58,713 nucleotides of DNA from Chloroflexota bacterium (GTDB taxonomy: Bacteria; Chloroflexota; JAJPGV01). The notes under the pieces are model-generated. The model searched no databases and had not been told where the DNA came from. It saw only the letters and a list, made by a program, of their open reading frames with translations. The stretch covers positions 1 to 58,713 of the forward strand of contig JAJPGV010000009.1 in NCBI GenBank assembly GCA_021325635.1, in the 5' to 3' direction. The position numbers were made by a program, and so were the translations under genes. Shown here piece by piece: positions 57,916 to 58,713 of the stretch (the first letter of the stretch is position 1; the number at the start of each line of letters is the position of its first letter).

Positions 57916-58713
57916 TTAGACAGCTGAGACCGACTCGTGGGCCGTGTAGAGGCCTGCCGGGTGAAGCGGACCGCGCACCCCTTGAGCCTCTCCAAAGAGG
58001 TTGGTGTCGATCGTCGGCTGGGTCGGATCGCGGACGATGCCCATGGGATCGCCTTCGCCCTTCTGCACCAGCTCGATGTTCTCGCGCAGCAGCTTGCGCA
58101 GCAGCGCGACGCCGCGGTCGGAGTAGCTCAGGTGCTCCGCCGTGCGGTCGGCTATTGGCCCCTGCGTCTCCCACGCCATGTGGTCCTGCGCGAGCACGGA
58201 GCGCATGTTGTATTTGGCGACCGGGTGGACTTCGTCCGGCAGGTCTTTGTAGGGCTCCAGGTATTCCACCTCCGGGTCGCCACGCTGCTCAACCTCACTG
58301 CCATCCTCGGTCGGGTGGAACTGAACGTGGATGTGCATGGTGTGCGTGTCGTCAATGGGGACCCGGATCTGGGTAGCGTTGCTCTGCCGCAGGATGTTGG
58401 GGAAGATGAGCGGATGCTCGTCGACCTTGCCGTTGATGTAGGTCCGCCGCTTGACGATGCCATACGACTCCACCCGGAACTCGTAGTCGGCTACGTCATC
58501 GGTGTATCCCCGAGTGGTGTTGGGTGGACTGGCCACACCCCGTCCGATGAACTCCTGGTGCAGGATCTGCAGGTGCGCCGGGTCCACTGAGTTCTCCATC
58601 GCCTGAAACCAGTTGCAGTCCAGCCGCGGATGAATCACGATCTTGCGCTCTCCGTCGGTGCGCACCCACACGTCGTAGCGCGGGATCTCCGGCGCCGGCT
58701 GCGGCCCCAGGTA
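57916..58713 (-). CDS. Rieske-type aromatic ring-hydroxylating oxygenase, C-terminal part (cut by window edge)
   Basis: The frame is open to the window end, giving 265 residues without the start. It covers the catalytic domain. The mononuclear-iron motif NWFQAMENSVDPAHLQILHQEF supplies the bridging Asp and the two His. Before it, the edge reads YLGPQPAPEIPRYD, a stretch typically found between the Rieske and catalytic domains of phthalate-dioxygenase-type enzymes; the Rieske [2Fe-2S] domain itself must lie beyond the window. A reductase partner is not visible. The gene precedes the Ser/Thr kinase by 36 nt. Confidence 0.88.
   Translation of the reverse strand, partial: YLGPQPAPEIPRYDVWVRTDGERKIVIHPRLDCNWFQAMENSVDPAHLQILHQEFIGRGVASPPNTTRGYTDDVADYEFRVESYGIVKRRTYINGKVDEHPLIFPNILRQSNATQIRVPIDDTHTMHIHVQFHPTEDGSEVEQRGDPEVEYLEPYKDLPDEVHPVAKYNMRSVLAQDHMAWETQGPIADRTAEHLSYSDRGVALLRKLLRENIELVQKGEGDPMGIVRDPTQPTIDTNLFGEAQGVRGPLHPAGLYTAHESVSAV

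Noticed and set aside
1-58713. tRNA, rRNA, insertion sequences, prophage or toxin-antitoxin genes
   Set aside because: None seen on reading both strands; small tRNAs could still be missed without a covariance-model search.

Overview
This 58.7 kb window is high-GC bacterial chromosome, probably from a Chloroflexota-type organism or a close relative such as Dormibacterota. The assignment is an inference. It rests on an F420-dependent glucose-6-phosphate dehydrogenase homologue, SpoVS next to RNase Y, a ThiS-ThiG fusion, frequent GTG/TTG starts, and several genes whose start codon lies 6-9 nt after a TANNNT box (apparently leaderless mRNAs). I found no rRNA, tRNA, insertion sequence, prophage or CRISPR array.

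Layout. 1-12.2 kb is housekeeping: a 7-bp tandem repeat, FGD-like oxidoreductase, endonuclease IV, dephospho-CoA kinase, spoVS, rny, then lon-aspartate kinase, a CsoR repressor with its operator, bifunctional nuclease, a zinc-ribbon protein and mnmG. gyrA follows on the minus strand (12.2-14.7 kb). 14.7-22.9 kb holds a beta-propeller lipoprotein, a zinc alcohol dehydrogenase, an MFS exporter, an iron-type ABC binding protein plus fused permease without an ATPase, and a TAXI-like binding protein. 22.9-28.8 kb is a 1611-residue membrane PAS/GAF histidine kinase followed by an HD-GYP response regulator. 28.9-32.9 kb holds a LigB-type dioxygenase, a bicupin protein and nadB.

32.9-50.2 kb is an accessory block that reads as stress protection and cell envelope: two ferritin-like proteins and a DoxX protein, each preceded by an 11-bp phased direct-repeat array (PHO-box/OmpR-like); a PNPOx-fold protein, alpha/beta hydrolase, HAD dehalogenase, CHAP protein, a small protein ending in a MoaD/ubiquitin-like Gly-Gly and coupled to a membrane protein, a YtxH-like protein, TreZ, a double PRC-barrel protein, a CAP protein, a variant Nramp transporter, TreS, an L,D-transpeptidase and a cupredoxin-like protein. 

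50.3-53.9 kb is a MoxR-DUF58-DUF4129 operon. 54-56.9 kb is a thiamine operon (thiE, thiS-thiG fusion, thiO) under a TPP riboswitch whose P1 stem ends 4 nt before the thiE start codon. The window closes with a membrane Ser/Thr kinase and a Rieske oxygenase cut by the window edge.

The observations most worth checking are the Gly-Gly-ending protein pair (38.3-38.9 kb), the shared 11-bp repeat arrays (33.5, 34.3, 35.6 kb), the non-canonical metal-site motifs of the Nramp homologue, the TANNNT leaderless promoters, and the LexA-like box between rny and lon.
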